From assembly GCA_003225055.1 (NCBI GenBank), contig QIAU01000156.1, positions 1-64,000 on the forward strand: 64,000 bases of DNA, read 5' to 3'. The stretch is from Acidobacteriota bacterium (GTDB taxonomy: Bacteria > Acidobacteriota > Terriglobia > Terriglobales > Acidobacteriaceae). Under the pieces are notes generated by a model. That model was not told where the DNA came from, ran no database searches, and was given only the letters and a program-made list of their open reading frames with translations. The translations under genes and the position numbers were made by a program. Positions 1 through 8,871 of this stretch are shown piece after piece (position 1 is the stretch's first letter; the number at the start of each line of letters is the position of its first letter).

Positions 1-502
1 ACGGGCATTCCAGCGCGCCAAGCTCGTCGCGATTGCGAGGACAGAACGTCCAGGGCCGATCCACCCTGAGATCCTCGGCGAGACGGTACAACAGCCGCTT
101 GTCACAACCCCAGCGCAACACTTTCCAGTGCGGCGTGGTGAGACGATAGAATTCGGAAAGCAACGCATGATGACGCGCGATCAGCATGACCGTGTCATCC
201 GACGTCGGGAACACTGCCCATCCTGCCACTCCTTCTTTGATTGCTAAGTTGACGAGGAAATCGAGTTGCTTGCGGCTTTCCTCCGAAGATGGAGAAGACA
301 GGCTGCGAGTAGCGTATCGAGAGGCTGCACCCAGCATTTGCCCATCCTGCTTTATCACCCAAACCGGTATCCCCCGACGGCCCAGGCTGCGGACGATCCC
401 CAGCCCTCGGTAGTCGGCGCCTGTGACTAGGGCTCCCTCGCAAGTGCCCTTGCGCTGGCTGGCGAGAGGTTTCGGAGGCGTGCTTAAAGCCGGGGATTGC
501 AT
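1..502 (-). CDS. ATP-grasp ligase, N-terminal part (cut by window edge)
   Basis: Reading the minus strand from an ATG at 502 gives an open frame of 167 codons that runs off the window. The protein begins with a pre-ATP-grasp fold: LVTGADYRGLGIVRSLGRRG near residue 25, then a SRYATRS segment, a WAVFPTSDD segment and CDKRLLYRLAEDL. That layout matches the N-terminal domain of ATP-grasp carboxylate-amine ligases found in cell-surface polysaccharide clusters. Members join a carboxylate to an amine through an acyl phosphate; the ATP-binding domain itself lies outside the window. It follows the SGNH gene by 12 bases and so is likely the next gene of the same operon. Substrate is unknown. An amide on the uronic acid or an aminoacyl decoration is an inference from context only. 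Confidence 0.8.
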   Translation of the reverse strand, partial: MQSPALSTPPKPLASQRKGTCEGALVTGADYRGLGIVRSLGRRGIPVWVIKQDGQMLGAASRYATRSLSSPSSEESRKQLDFLVNLAIKEGVAGWAVFPTSDDTVMLIARHHALLSEFYRLTTPHWKVLRWGCDKRLLYRLAEDLRVDRPWTFCPRNRDELGALECP

Positions 503-514
503 AAACTCAGCCCC

Positions 515-1444
515 TCAGAGTCGGCTCTGTTGGGTTAGTGAGGAATGATCGGTTACAACCTTCTTAGAAAGGTCATCGGCCAGCGCGGATGTGAAGCGCA
601 CTGCGCCTTCGGGATTCAGATGGACGCGATCTCTCAGGTAGAAACTTTCTGGCAGAACGGTAGGATCAATCGGGACCAACGCATCCACTCCGGCTCTCTG
701 TGCTGCCAGGGCCATCCGGTGAACCGCAGTTTCCGAAGACGGAGTCGGAGGAATCACGACCATCAGTTTGGCGCCATGCTTGGCGCATAATTCACGGAGA
801 CTCTCGAGCCGGGATTTTAGCATTGCCTCAAGCTCCGGATCCTGCGAAGCGTTTTGATCGGATCGAACGAAGGGAAAAAGGTCTTCGTAATGGGGAACCA
901 GGCTACGGAGAACCCGCCTTCGAAAGAAGGTGCGCATCCCCCAAAACGCGCTCACATGGGAAAGTAAGACGTTGCTGGCAGCTGTGTGATCCAGCCCCAA
1001 GTCGGAAGCTACGTCGAGGATGTCCTTGGCGTCTAACAGCAACATGGGCGACTCCTCCCACACGCCATGGACGAGAGCACTATTCACTTCAAGACCGACC
1101 ACGACGACCTGGGGTCTTGCTCCCTGGCGAAACAGGCGACGAAGCCCATAGAGCCAGTCGTAGTAGCCCGTTCCTTCCAAGAAGATTGGATAGATCCGCA
1201 TGTTTTCCCATGTCCGCTGTCGAAGCCGGTCAACATCGACGCCATGCAGAAGCAAAGAATTTCCCACCATAAGGACGGAGGTTGGTTCTCCCGCTCGAGC
1301 AGGGCGCACCTTCAAGGCTTCAGCGTATTGCCGCGATACGCGTCGAAAGGTCACCGAATAATTCTTCAATAGATAAACGGACGAAACCTCAAGCGCGATG
1401 ACCAGGATCGCGCAAATACCGACCAGAATCTTGGCGTAGCGCAG
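515..1444 (-). CDS. SGNH/AlgJ-like O-acetyltransferase partner
   Basis: The protein has one N-terminal membrane helix (ILVGICAILVIALEV) and then an SGNH-hydrolase-like domain. Block I reads VLMVGNSLL, with Ser after Asn, and the C-terminal catalytic dyad appears as DRVHLNPEGA (DxxH). Such proteins (AlgJ, AlgX, DltD-like) take acyl groups delivered by a membrane-bound MBOAT protein and put them on polysaccharide in the periplasm. It lies directly downstream of an MBOAT gene, which supports that pairing. The start is uncertain. The frame is open back to ATGs at 1549 and 1606, but both lie well inside the MBOAT gene. The coordinate given uses a CTG at 1444 that follows a GAGG sequence overlapping the MBOAT stop; a TTG at 1369 would cut into the membrane helix. 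Confidence 0.75.
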   Translation of the reverse strand: MRYAKILVGICAILVIALEVSSVYLLKNYSVTFRRVSRQYAEALKVRPARAGEPTSVLMVGNSLLLHGVDVDRLRQRTWENMRIYPIFLEGTGYYDWLYGLRRLFRQGARPQVVVVGLEVNSALVHGVWEESPMLLLDAKDILDVASDLGLDHTAASNVLLSHVSAFWGMRTFFRRRVLRSLVPHYEDLFPFVRSDQNASQDPELEAMLKSRLESLRELCAKHGAKLMVVIPPTPSSETAVHRMALAAQRAGVDALVPIDPTVLPESFYLRDRVHLNPEGAVRFTSALADDLSKKVVTDHSSLTQQSRL

Positions 1445-1454
1445 GGAGGTAGCC

Positions 1455-2864
1455 TCAGAACTGGAAGTAGATGAACGTGCTGAAGTTAGTGCCCGAGAGG
1501 ATCGCCAATATGATGATAGCGATGGCTGCCATGGCCGTCCTGATGGCATAGTGCGACTCCGCAAACAGATATTCGTGGTTGCTGGATTCCAGCAACAGAT
1601 CCGCACAAAACAAAGGGAAAGAGAACAAAGAGAGCATCACGAAAGATGAGAGATATTCACTGCGCCAGGCGAAGTGGGCAAGTCCACGAAGGAACTCGAC
1701 CGCCGCGCTAAGCGATGGCGCTCGGAAGAATGCGAAGCTCAGGCAAAGAATATTGAAGGTGACAATACGTCGCGGCCAGACGACCCAACCGGTTGCTCGA
1801 TCGCTGGGCTTGCCTCCGTACAAAAAGCGTTCCACCGACATCACCACGCCGTGGATGGCGCCAAACACGACGTAGGTCCAATTCGCACCATGCCAGAGAC
1901 CCGCCAGGAGCATGGTTATGAAGAGGTTTTGATAGGTGTTCCAATTTCCACACCTGCTCCCGCCCAACGGAATATAGACGTAGTCGCGCAGCCAGGTGCT
2001 CAAACTAATGTGCCAGCGCCGCCAGAACTCTTGCAGCGACTGGGATAGATAGGGCTGATGGAAGTTGATCACGAAATGGAAGCCCAGCAATTGTGCGCTG
2101 CCGCGCGCAATGTCGGTGTAACCGCTGAAATCTCCATACACTTGCCAGGCGAATGCCCACACTCCGATGAGGACAACCCAGAAATTCGGAGGCCCCAATT
2201 GGCCGCCAAATGCGGCATTGGCGAGCAACGCGCAGTTGTCTGCAATCACGCACTTGCGGATAAGCCCGGAAAAAATCAGCATCAGCCCATCAAAAAACCG
2301 GTCTCCATCGAGAGAGCGTTCTTTTTGAATCTGCGGTAGCAAGCTGCCGGGTCTTTGAATAGGACCCGCAATCAGGTGCGGGAAGAGGCTGATAAAGAGA
2401 CTGTAATCCAGGAAGGACTTCGAAGGCTCGACCTTGCCCTTGTAGACATCCACGACATAGGCGACTTCTTCGAAGGTATAAAACGAGATGCCGGGGGGAA
2501 GAATGATGCGAATTAGAGGCAAGGGGACATGGTGGATACCGAAGAGATTAAGTGCCGCGGCAAGAGAGTCGGCGAAGAAGTTAAAGTACTTGAAGACCCC
2601 CAGGATCGTGAAATTCAAGATCAGCGAGAGGACAAGCCACTTCTTCCGGTTGGACTTGGGCCGGCCAGGAACCAGGTTGCGGGCAATGAAGAAATCCGCC
2701 GCCGTCCCGCCGATCATCAGTGCGAGAAAGCGCCAGTCCCACCAGCCGTAGAAGAAATAGCTGGCCAACAGAAGGAAAACGTTCTGCGTGCGGTGACTGA
2801 GCCGCCAGTACGCCAGCACCACAAGGACCAGGAAGACGACGTAAATGGGCGAGTCAAAAAGCAT
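1455..2864 (-). CDS. MBOAT family O-acyltransferase (AlgI-like)
   Basis: This is a polytopic membrane protein of 469 aa with the MBOAT signature. WRRWHIS lies near residues 281-287 followed by STWLRDYVYIPLGG, and the catalytic-type histidine sits in LWHGANWT at about 325 with a second His in AIHG at about 338. PHLIAGPIQRP near 161-172 is the conserved AlgI/DltB loop. AlgI-type proteins pass acyl groups from the cytoplasm across the inner membrane for O-acylation of exported polysaccharide. Length is normal for AlgI. The SGNH gene follows immediately and is its probable periplasmic partner. The acyl group is most likely acetyl, by analogy and not by sequence proof. Confidence 0.93.
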   Translation of the reverse strand: MLFDSPIYVVFLVLVVLAYWRLSHRTQNVFLLLASYFFYGWWDWRFLALMIGGTAADFFIARNLVPGRPKSNRKKWLVLSLILNFTILGVFKYFNFFADSLAAALNLFGIHHVPLPLIRIILPPGISFYTFEEVAYVVDVYKGKVEPSKSFLDYSLFISLFPHLIAGPIQRPGSLLPQIQKERSLDGDRFFDGLMLIFSGLIRKCVIADNCALLANAAFGGQLGPPNFWVVLIGVWAFAWQVYGDFSGYTDIARGSAQLLGFHFVINFHQPYLSQSLQEFWRRWHISLSTWLRDYVYIPLGGSRCGNWNTYQNLFITMLLAGLWHGANWTYVVFGAIHGVVMSVERFLYGGKPSDRATGWVVWPRRIVTFNILCLSFAFFRAPSLSAAVEFLRGLAHFAWRSEYLSSFVMLSLFSFPLFCADLLLESSNHEYLFAESHYAIRTAMAAIAIIILAILSGTNFSTFIYFQF

Positions 2865-2891
2865 GACCTTAGATCGGATTCAGTCTTCGGT

Positions 2892-4211
2892 TTAAGTTTG
2901 TGGAGGGGCGCTGTTAGGCGGATAAGAGGCTGCGCTCTCGTGAAAAGCTCTGGTTTCGCTGACCGCAATGTTGGCAGCTGGCCGCCTGGTCTGAGGGAGG
3001 CGGGCTGGAACCTGTCTGTACGGGGCCAGGCGCACAGGTCCGCTCGTCTCAAGTATCCTCTCCCGGAGCGCGTTGGAGGAGAATTCCGTGCCCGCCACGA
3101 ACTTCATCAGCGGTCCGAAACTCCACGCTGCGGGGGCTCCCAGAAAGTGCAGGCCGGACAAGGAGCTCTCCAATCCCGCGTCCAGACGCGGATAACCATG
3201 GACGAGGTCTAGCCGCCTAAGAACCTCTGGCGGAAGGAACGGATAGAGCGCAAGGTTGACCCGATAGCCGGTCCCGAGAACGACATGATCGACAATACGT
3301 TCATCTTCGTCACTCAATCGAAGGTGGAGACGCTCTCCCTCGATTCGCACTTGGTCCACCAATGCGTTGGTATGAATGGTTACATTCTGGGTACGAGGTT
3401 TGAGCCAGGCAGCCCCCGCCGGACGCACGGCTCTCGCCCCCGACCAATCTTGAATTCGACGCGGCAAGCGGCGGAACAGATCCGGTCGCTGGATTGCCAG
3501 GCTAACCCCAGCCGGACCTATGCCGCCGCGCCCATAAAACATCCACGCAAGGCGCTTCGAGCTCATCCACTGGTGGCGCCCAAGCCAATGAACCTTCGAA
3601 TTGCGAACCAGCACTTCGACATAGGCTCCCGCTTCCGACAAGAGGGCGGCTGTCTCCAGGGCGCTTTGTCCACCTCCTATGACGAGAACTTCCTTGCCGC
3701 GGAATTTGTCAAAATCCCTGTGCTCGGACGCGTGGGCTACCAGAGATGACGGAAGGCGAGCGAATATTTTTGGGCGATGGGCAAAGAATTGTATGCCTGC
3801 TGCTACCACAACACGACGTGCAAACCATGGTTCGCCGTTTTCGAGCTCAAGCTGATATCCGGCAGGAGCCGGCTGGATTCGCATGACCTTCCGCCGATCG
3901 GGTGACAGCTTCGCCTGCTCACCGAACCAGTGCCCGTAACGGATAAATTCCTCGAGCGGCAGTGGCTCCGCCAGGTGACCGTTTCCGTTCACGTTCCGGT
4001 ACGCGTCCAGCGTCAATCGATTCTCCGGATCGGCAATATGCGAGCCGTCCCAAGGAGAGCGGAGAAGCATCGCCTCGGGCATATGCCGCTCCCAGAACGA
4101 CATGGTTTCCCCAAAAAGTCTTACCTCCAATCCTTTCACGGACGCGAGATGGGCGGCCGCAGATAAGCCGTACGGGCCGGCGCCCACGATGGCTACGTCA
4201 CATTTTTCCAT
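2892..4211 (-). CDS. FAD/NAD(P)-dependent flavoprotein (monooxygenase-like)
   Basis: A 439-aa two-dinucleotide-fold flavoprotein. The FAD Rossmann motif is VAIVGAGPYGLSAA at residues 6-19. A second, NAD(P)H-type motif VLVIGGGQSALETAALL starts near 175, and an ATG-like motif VLGTGYRVNL lies near 335. This arrangement matches flavin-containing monooxygenase and N-hydroxylase-like proteins, as well as unassigned acidobacterial NAD(P)-binding oxidoreductases. The substrate cannot be read from the sequence. It sits 27 bases upstream of the MBOAT gene and downstream of a methyltransferase, so it belongs to the tailoring end of the polysaccharide operon. It could oxidise a sugar, a lipid carrier or an amine. 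Confidence 0.85.
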   Translation of the reverse strand: MEKCDVAIVGAGPYGLSAAAHLASVKGLEVRLFGETMSFWERHMPEAMLLRSPWDGSHIADPENRLTLDAYRNVNGNGHLAEPLPLEEFIRYGHWFGEQAKLSPDRRKVMRIQPAPAGYQLELENGEPWFARRVVVAAGIQFFAHRPKIFARLPSSLVAHASEHRDFDKFRGKEVLVIGGGQSALETAALLSEAGAYVEVLVRNSKVHWLGRHQWMSSKRLAWMFYGRGGIGPAGVSLAIQRPDLFRRLPRRIQDWSGARAVRPAGAAWLKPRTQNVTIHTNALVDQVRIEGERLHLRLSDEDERIVDHVVLGTGYRVNLALYPFLPPEVLRRLDLVHGYPRLDAGLESSLSGLHFLGAPAAWSFGPLMKFVAGTEFSSNALRERILETSGPVRLAPYRQVPARLPQTRRPAANIAVSETRAFHESAASYPPNSAPPQT

Positions 4212-4359
4212 TTGATTTCTATCCTCTGAGAAGCTGCCTTCGACCTGGTTCCCTCAGTTGACGAGATCAAAGAGCGAATCTGGCAGAACTCTCTCTATGT
4301 GGTTGGAGGGGACGAAAAATTGGTGAGCTTTCACGAAGTCATTCCGTGTGGCCACCGGT

Positions 4360-5055
4360 TCATTTTGCCAGCACGAAAAGTGTGTACCCGCCCAGCAGGC
4401 GTACGGCGAAGTCCTTGTGCAACGAGAAAAAGAAGGCGCGAGGCAACTGGCGAATCTTCTCTTTGATTTTGCTCGACCGGTAGATGGAGCGCGGCGCGTA
4501 GAACCAATCCACAATTTCATAATGCTCGTCGCGCAGGGTCTGAAGCACGGTGTCCTTGGTGAAGAAGTGAAGATCCTCAAGCAGCCGTCGGCGCTTGGTC
4601 AGGCCATCTTTTGTCAGGAGCGTGTATACCGACAGATCGAGGACCTGGTGGAAAAGTTTGTAGGTTGCAAGCGCCTTTATGTCACGCAGGAAGCTGAAAT
4701 AGTTCTCCTGGTGTTCCAGGACGTCCAGGACCAGAAGTAGGTCGAAAAATGCATTGGGTTCCTTGGTGACATCCGCTAATTGGAAGTGGAGCCGTTCGTT
4801 CTGGCGGCTTCGGCAGAGCTCGATTGCCGCCGGCGCGATGTCATATCCGAAGAAGAGGCATTCCGGATCCATCTGAAGCTGTAATTGCCTGAGTACCTCT
4901 CCGGCGCCGCAGCCGACCTCGCCAATCGTGTGCGGCGAAAGGCAGTTGCGTTTGGTCATCTCGAGGACGCCTTTTGCCTTCCAGGAAGAATCTTCCGTGT
5001 GCCATTGAGGGATCTTTTCAAGATATTGGCCGCTTACAAAGACGTTGGTTGGCAT
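4360..5055 (-). CDS. SAM-dependent methyltransferase
   Basis: A 231-aa class I methyltransferase. Motif I is IGEVGCGAGEVLRQL near residues 45-59, the acidic end of strand 2 is FFGYDIAPAAIELC, and LLLVLDVLEHQENYF near 109-123 is motif IV/post-motif with the DVLEH seen in the Methyltransf_11/23 group. No membrane segment is present. Its place between the YVTN-propeller gene and the flavoprotein suggests polysaccharide or precursor methylation, but the acceptor is unknown. Upstream 5056-5190 is short and carries no other gene. Confidence 0.88.
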   Translation of the reverse strand: MPTNVFVSGQYLEKIPQWHTEDSSWKAKGVLEMTKRNCLSPHTIGEVGCGAGEVLRQLQLQMDPECLFFGYDIAPAAIELCRSRQNERLHFQLADVTKEPNAFFDLLLVLDVLEHQENYFSFLRDIKALATYKLFHQVLDLSVYTLLTKDGLTKRRRLLEDLHFFTKDTVLQTLRDEHYEIVDWFYAPRSIYRSSKIKEKIRQLPRAFFFSLHKDFAVRLLGGYTLFVLAK

Positions 5056-5190
5056 GTTTTTCTCGATTGTTTTTGTGTATGCCTTTGCGGCTCAGATTTA
5101 CGGAAGAACTCCGCTTTTCGAAGAGCGGCAGAAGCGCCGTGTGGGCCGCTTCGGGCCCTGTGGCTCATTGAAAACGCTGGTCTTGATCGG

Positions 5191-6249
5191 CTAGCGGCAT
5201 GCGACCGCCCCCGGCTGAGGCAAGATGGCAAGACCCTCAGGCAGCACCGTAACCCCGCGTACCGTATCGACGACAGCGTTGGTCGCGGTGTTGATGACTG
5301 AAACGGTGCTGTCGACTTCATTGGTCACATAGGCAAAAGCCCCGTCCGGAGTGATCGCCACGCCGCGAGGGGTTAGCCCCACTGGAACAATGCTGACCAC
5401 GGTGTTTGTGCTGGTGTCGATCACGGATACGTTCTCGGTCTGATCGTTCGCAACATAGGCAAAAGCCCCATTGGGCGTAATGGCTATGTCCACGGGGTCG
5501 TTCCCGACCGCCACCGTGGCTACCACGGTGTTAGTGGCGGTATCGATTACCGAGACGTTGTTTCCAAGATAGTTGGTTACATAGGCGAAGGCCCCGTTTG
5601 GGGTAATGGCTACGCCGGCCGGGCTCGCTCCCACTGGCACGGCGGCCACCACGGTGTTAGTGGCCGTGTCGATCACGGAAACGTTGTTCGAACCCGAGTT
5701 CGATACATAGGCAAAAGCCCCGTTTGGCGTGATGCCTACGCGCCAGGGGCCGGTTCCCACGGCGACCGTAGTCGTGACTGTGTTGGTGCCTGTGTTGATC
5801 ACCGAAACATCGTTGGAGCCCAGGTTGGCTACATAGGCGGAGGCCCCGTTTGGCGTGATGGCCAGGCCCGCCGGGTATCCTCCTACTGGGATAGTCGTCA
5901 CCACGGCATTGGTGGCCGTGTTGATCACGGAAACTGAGTTCGAAGTTATCAAACCGAGATGTGTCGTATTGACCACATAGGCGAAAGCTCCGTTCGGGGT
6001 GATAGCTACACGAAGGGGCTGATTCCCCACCGGAACCATCGCCACCAACTGATTGGTGAGCGAGTTAAATACCGAAACCGAGTTTGTCTCGCGATTCGCC
6101 ACGTAGACGTTGCACTGAGCCGCCGCCACAGCACATCCCAGCCCCATCAGCAACAGCAGCTCCAGATACCGACGTGGCCGTAACGGGCTCGGCTTCTGGT
6201 CTTGATTCTTGGTCGTGGATTCCGAAGATAAAGCTCGCTTGTGAAGCAT
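5191..6249 (-). CDS. Secreted YVTN-family beta-propeller protein
   Basis: A 352-aa protein with a basic N-terminus, a hydrophobic stretch LELLLLMGLGCAVAAAQC near residues 29-46 (signal peptide, possibly a lipobox-like ending), then seven blades of about 42 aa. Each blade has the pattern ITPNGAFAYV...NNVSVIDTATNTVV...VPVG.P. This is the YVTN/surface-layer-type propeller. It is probably periplasmic or surface exposed and binding rather than catalytic; no active-site residues are evident. The start is well supported by GGAGAAAA just upstream of the ATG at 6249. Being inside the polysaccharide operon, it may bind the polymer or act in surface attachment; this is an inference. Confidence 0.9.
   Translation of the reverse strand: MLHKRALSSESTTKNQDQKPSPLRPRRYLELLLLMGLGCAVAAAQCNVYVANRETNSVSVFNSLTNQLVAMVPVGNQPLRVAITPNGAFAYVVNTTHLGLITSNSVSVINTATNAVVTTIPVGGYPAGLAITPNGASAYVANLGSNDVSVINTGTNTVTTTVAVGTGPWRVGITPNGAFAYVSNSGSNNVSVIDTATNTVVAAVPVGASPAGVAITPNGAFAYVTNYLGNNVSVIDTATNTVVATVAVGNDPVDIAITPNGAFAYVANDQTENVSVIDTSTNTVVSIVPVGLTPRGVAITPDGAFAYVTNEVDSTVSVINTATNAVVDTVRGVTVLPEGLAILPQPGAVACR
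5230..6130 (-). repeat. Tandem 126-bp coding repeats (propeller blades)
   Basis: The blades are encoded by nearly regular 126-bp units: the motif ataggcaaaagcccc-like recurs at about 5331, 5457, 5583 and 5709, with variants onward to about 6110. DNA similarity between the central units is high enough that recombination or assembly collapse could change blade number. Confidence 0.85.
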
Positions 6250-6295
6250 TTGTTTTCTCCTTCGCGGTTGCCCGCTAATAAATCAACCCTTCAGG

Positions 6296-6315
6296 CTCCC
6301 TTGTCATCAAGGGAG
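6296..6315. promoter_or_regulatory. Perfect inverted repeat upstream of the YVTN gene
   Basis: The arms ctcccttg (6296-6303) and caagggag (6308-6315) are exact reverse complements with a 4-nt loop. It lies between the YdcF-like gene (ends 6390) and the YVTN start (6249). No T-tract follows on the minus strand, so a standard intrinsic terminator is unlikely. An RNA-stability hairpin, operator or attenuator are the remaining options. Confidence 0.5.
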
Positions 6316-6389
6316 GTCCTCTGCGCTTTCCTCATTCAGAAAGGGGGTTATCTAACGCAACGAGGGGAACACCTTAATGTGGATCTCAA

Positions 6390-7118
6390 CTAGCGAAATA
6401 CGCCCACAGTACAACCCCACGCACCGAAGCGAGCTTCGGCGTCTCGCGCCCCGCTTGGGATTCGGGGATTTGAGCTCCCGTGGAATAGAACCCAGAGCTT
6501 CGAGTACCCATAACCTGCGAGGCTGCGAACAAAGATCCAGATTCCCCTGGACGACAAAAACCAGAGCCTGTTCCGATCGTAAGGGACTTCGGATCCGGAG
6601 ATGATGCCGACCCGATAGTAGTCGCCCAGGGCGCTTTGAAAAAACACCCAGGTCTTTCTGGCATGTACTCCTACTGTGAACACGTCTACGCAGCAGGCCG
6701 CGATCCCGGAGCTGTCAAGCCAACGCTTAACCTCTGTCGCGCTGGTGAGCGTACGGAGACCGGCCGGTTCCGCCGGGACGCTGATCTTAACCAGCTTCTT
6801 AGAGTCAAATCCGAGCTCTTTGAGTCTGGCCGCGGCCAGATCAGCATAGGTCAGGGGATGATCGGACGCGCTGCCGTTCACTTCCACCGGCCCACCCACT
6901 ACGACGAGGTGACTGTAATGCCGCGAATTAAAGAAGTTCGCGGATTCGGCCAATGCACAGGCAGGAATCCAGCCCTCCACCACCAGGACTCCTTTTCCGA
7001 CCGGATGGTTTACGGCAAGAAAGTCGTGCGTGAACACGGTGCCGAAAACCAGAATCACACAGGCCATCCCGAATAGGAACCAATTGGAGCGTAAGACGCG
7101 ACGCCCGTTTTTCTCCAT
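6390..7118 (-). CDS. YdcF/SanA-like (DUF218) membrane-anchored protein
   Basis: A 242-aa protein with one N-terminal membrane helix (WFLFGMACVILVFGTVF), then a DUF218-like domain: VLVVEGWIP near 48, HYSHLVVVGGPVEV near 70, and a later TSATEVKRWL and VFTVGVHARKTW. ElyC/SanA/YdcF proteins are envelope proteins of poorly known biochemistry, linked to peptidoglycan and envelope integrity. The frame is open to a TTG at 7142, but the ATG at 7118 gives the better N-terminus. It sits between two secreted-protein genes in the polysaccharide operon and may act on lipid carrier or polymer in the periplasm. Confidence 0.72.
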   Translation of the reverse strand: MEKNGRRVLRSNWFLFGMACVILVFGTVFTHDFLAVNHPVGKGVLVVEGWIPACALAESANFFNSRHYSHLVVVGGPVEVNGSASDHPLTYADLAAARLKELGFDSKKLVKISVPAEPAGLRTLTSATEVKRWLDSSGIAACCVDVFTVGVHARKTWVFFQSALGDYYRVGIISGSEVPYDRNRLWFLSSRGIWIFVRSLAGYGYSKLWVLFHGSSNPRIPSGARDAEARFGAWGCTVGVFR

Positions 7119-7186
7119 GCCGGCTTTAGTCAAGTATTCCAACCTTTGGCGGGCCAGTGTTGTATCTGCCGCGAAGGGGGATCGGG

Positions 7187-8800
7187 TTAATTACCGGAGC
7201 ACGGCCTCGGCGGCGAGCACTCTCCCACGCCAAGGTTGCTGCTATTTCCATTGAGGATATTTCCCATTCCTAGGTTCGTGGTGGGATCGGAGACGACGAT
7301 GCCGCCTGAATTGAAGGTGCCGGTGAGGATATTGTTGTTCACACAGGCGTTGGGTGACAGAATCCACAAACCGGCTTCCCCTGGTCCGTCAATATTGGCC
7401 CCCGCCACAGAGGCGTTGGAACCAGCAATGAGGATCACCGGTTCGACGTCGTTAGTTCCCGTGAGAGTGCCGCCGTGGATGGTCACGTGGCTGTCTTGTC
7501 CCAAACCAAGAGCGTCGTCTGAGCTGACATAGAATTGGGTGTTTCCGTTGCCCGCCACCCAACAGTTGTTGAAGGTGTTGTACTGGTTGAAATTGCCGAA
7601 ACTATTGATCCCCGCATTACCGGTACCTGTGCCGGTGCCCGCGCCGTTGTTGGTTACAACGCAGTTGTTGAACGTATTGTGCGAGGAATAATAGTTCAGG
7701 GTGACTCCGTTGTTGGCACTGGCACTGTTCTTAACCGTCAGAGAGTTGAAAGTGTTCCAGCGCGCGGCGGTGGTCTTGAACGGCCGTCCATAAGCTCCCA
7801 TGGCATCCACTGTGACGTGGCTGAACCTGCCATTGGCTACGGCATACGCGCCCAGTCCGAAGGCGCCGTTAGCGAGGCAGCCAGTACCCATCCCGGGATT
7901 CTCTTGGGAGATCGACATTCCATACACCCTGAGGTTTCCTGCGACATACAGGTTCACCGCGTCTCCACAACTTGCGCTGCCGGCTTGGGCCACACTGATG
8001 TTGCTATAGGACAAGTTGAAGGAGCCGGAGCTGTAAACGGCTGCCCCTTGCACGTTTCTTACGGTGACGCCCTGAACCTGGGACTCCACCACTCCATTCA
8101 TCTCGAATCCCAGGAGTAGATCTTGATTTCCCTCCAAGATGATGTTTTTCACCGTGATGCCGGTGAGTGGGTTGAGCATCTTTTCAGCGGCGGCGGCATT
8201 CACCGACGGATCGTAGGTATCATGCAACGCCGTGGTGACCTCGATCCTGTTTTCGTCGACACTCTGAACCTTGAGAATTTCTCCTCGACAGGCTGACGCA
8301 TCGCAGTTGGTAGGATGGCCGGGCGGGGTGTCAGTCGAATAGTCAAGGCCTCCCTGGTGAATGTAAACGTAGTCGCCAGGGCCGACTCCGAGACTTGAAA
8401 CGGTTGTAAAGCTGGTTGCCAGTTCGTTCGCCGTCGCGCTGAGCGCCACGGCGGGGCCATAGGACGGCATGGTAGTTTCATTGGCGCCGATCACGAGGAC
8501 CGCCGATGTCCCAGAGCCAGCGTCATGGATCGTGGCGCAACCCGAGCCATCGATGGTCACGCTCGAAACGCTGATGAGAAGTTGAGATGTGGTCAGATAC
8601 GTTCCACAGGGAAACAGCAGTGTGTCGCCCGGGGCCAGGGCGGCAATGGCACGGTTAATTGCAGTAGTGTCGTCGGTCGTTCCGTTTCCCACTGCGCCAT
8701 ATGCCGAAACATCCCGTATAGCTGCTTGAGACATGGATAGGCCAAGAAACAGAACGAAGAAAGTGACAAGGCAGCTTTTTTTAGAGTTCTCAGCGATCAT
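7187..8800 (-). CDS. Secreted right-handed beta-helix protein (pectate-lyase superfamily)
   Basis: A 537-aa protein with signal peptide (LVTFFVLFLGLSMSQA near 11-26). It is followed immediately by the pectate_lyase_3 signature DVSAYGAVGNGTTDDTTAIN and by many short beta-helix coils rich in N, G, S and V, for example NTFNSLTVKNSASANN, NTFNNCVVTNNGAG and NTFNNCWVAGNGN. Proteins of this fold in polysaccharide loci are lyases, epimerases or tail-spike-like depolymerases. The Asp pair is seen, but no complete catalytic set can be assigned by eye. It may trim, epimerise or bind the polymer made by this cluster. The C-terminus ends in a short Cys/Pro-containing tail. Confidence 0.85.
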   Translation of the reverse strand: MIAENSKKSCLVTFFVLFLGLSMSQAAIRDVSAYGAVGNGTTDDTTAINRAIAALAPGDTLLFPCGTYLTTSQLLISVSSVTIDGSGCATIHDAGSGTSAVLVIGANETTMPSYGPAVALSATANELATSFTTVSSLGVGPGDYVYIHQGGLDYSTDTPPGHPTNCDASACRGEILKVQSVDENRIEVTTALHDTYDPSVNAAAAEKMLNPLTGITVKNIILEGNQDLLLGFEMNGVVESQVQGVTVRNVQGAAVYSSGSFNLSYSNISVAQAGSASCGDAVNLYVAGNLRVYGMSISQENPGMGTGCLANGAFGLGAYAVANGRFSHVTVDAMGAYGRPFKTTAARWNTFNSLTVKNSASANNGVTLNYYSSHNTFNNCVVTNNGAGTGTGTGNAGINSFGNFNQYNTFNNCWVAGNGNTQFYVSSDDALGLGQDSHVTIHGGTLTGTNDVEPVILIAGSNASVAGANIDGPGEAGLWILSPNACVNNNILTGTFNSGGIVVSDPTTNLGMGNILNGNSSNLGVGECSPPRPCSGN

Positions 8801-8871
8801 CTTTCTATCTCGTTTCTATCTCGCATTCAAAGGTTGTAATGGTTGGGAGTGAGGTGAGGTTTTTGTAAGAC

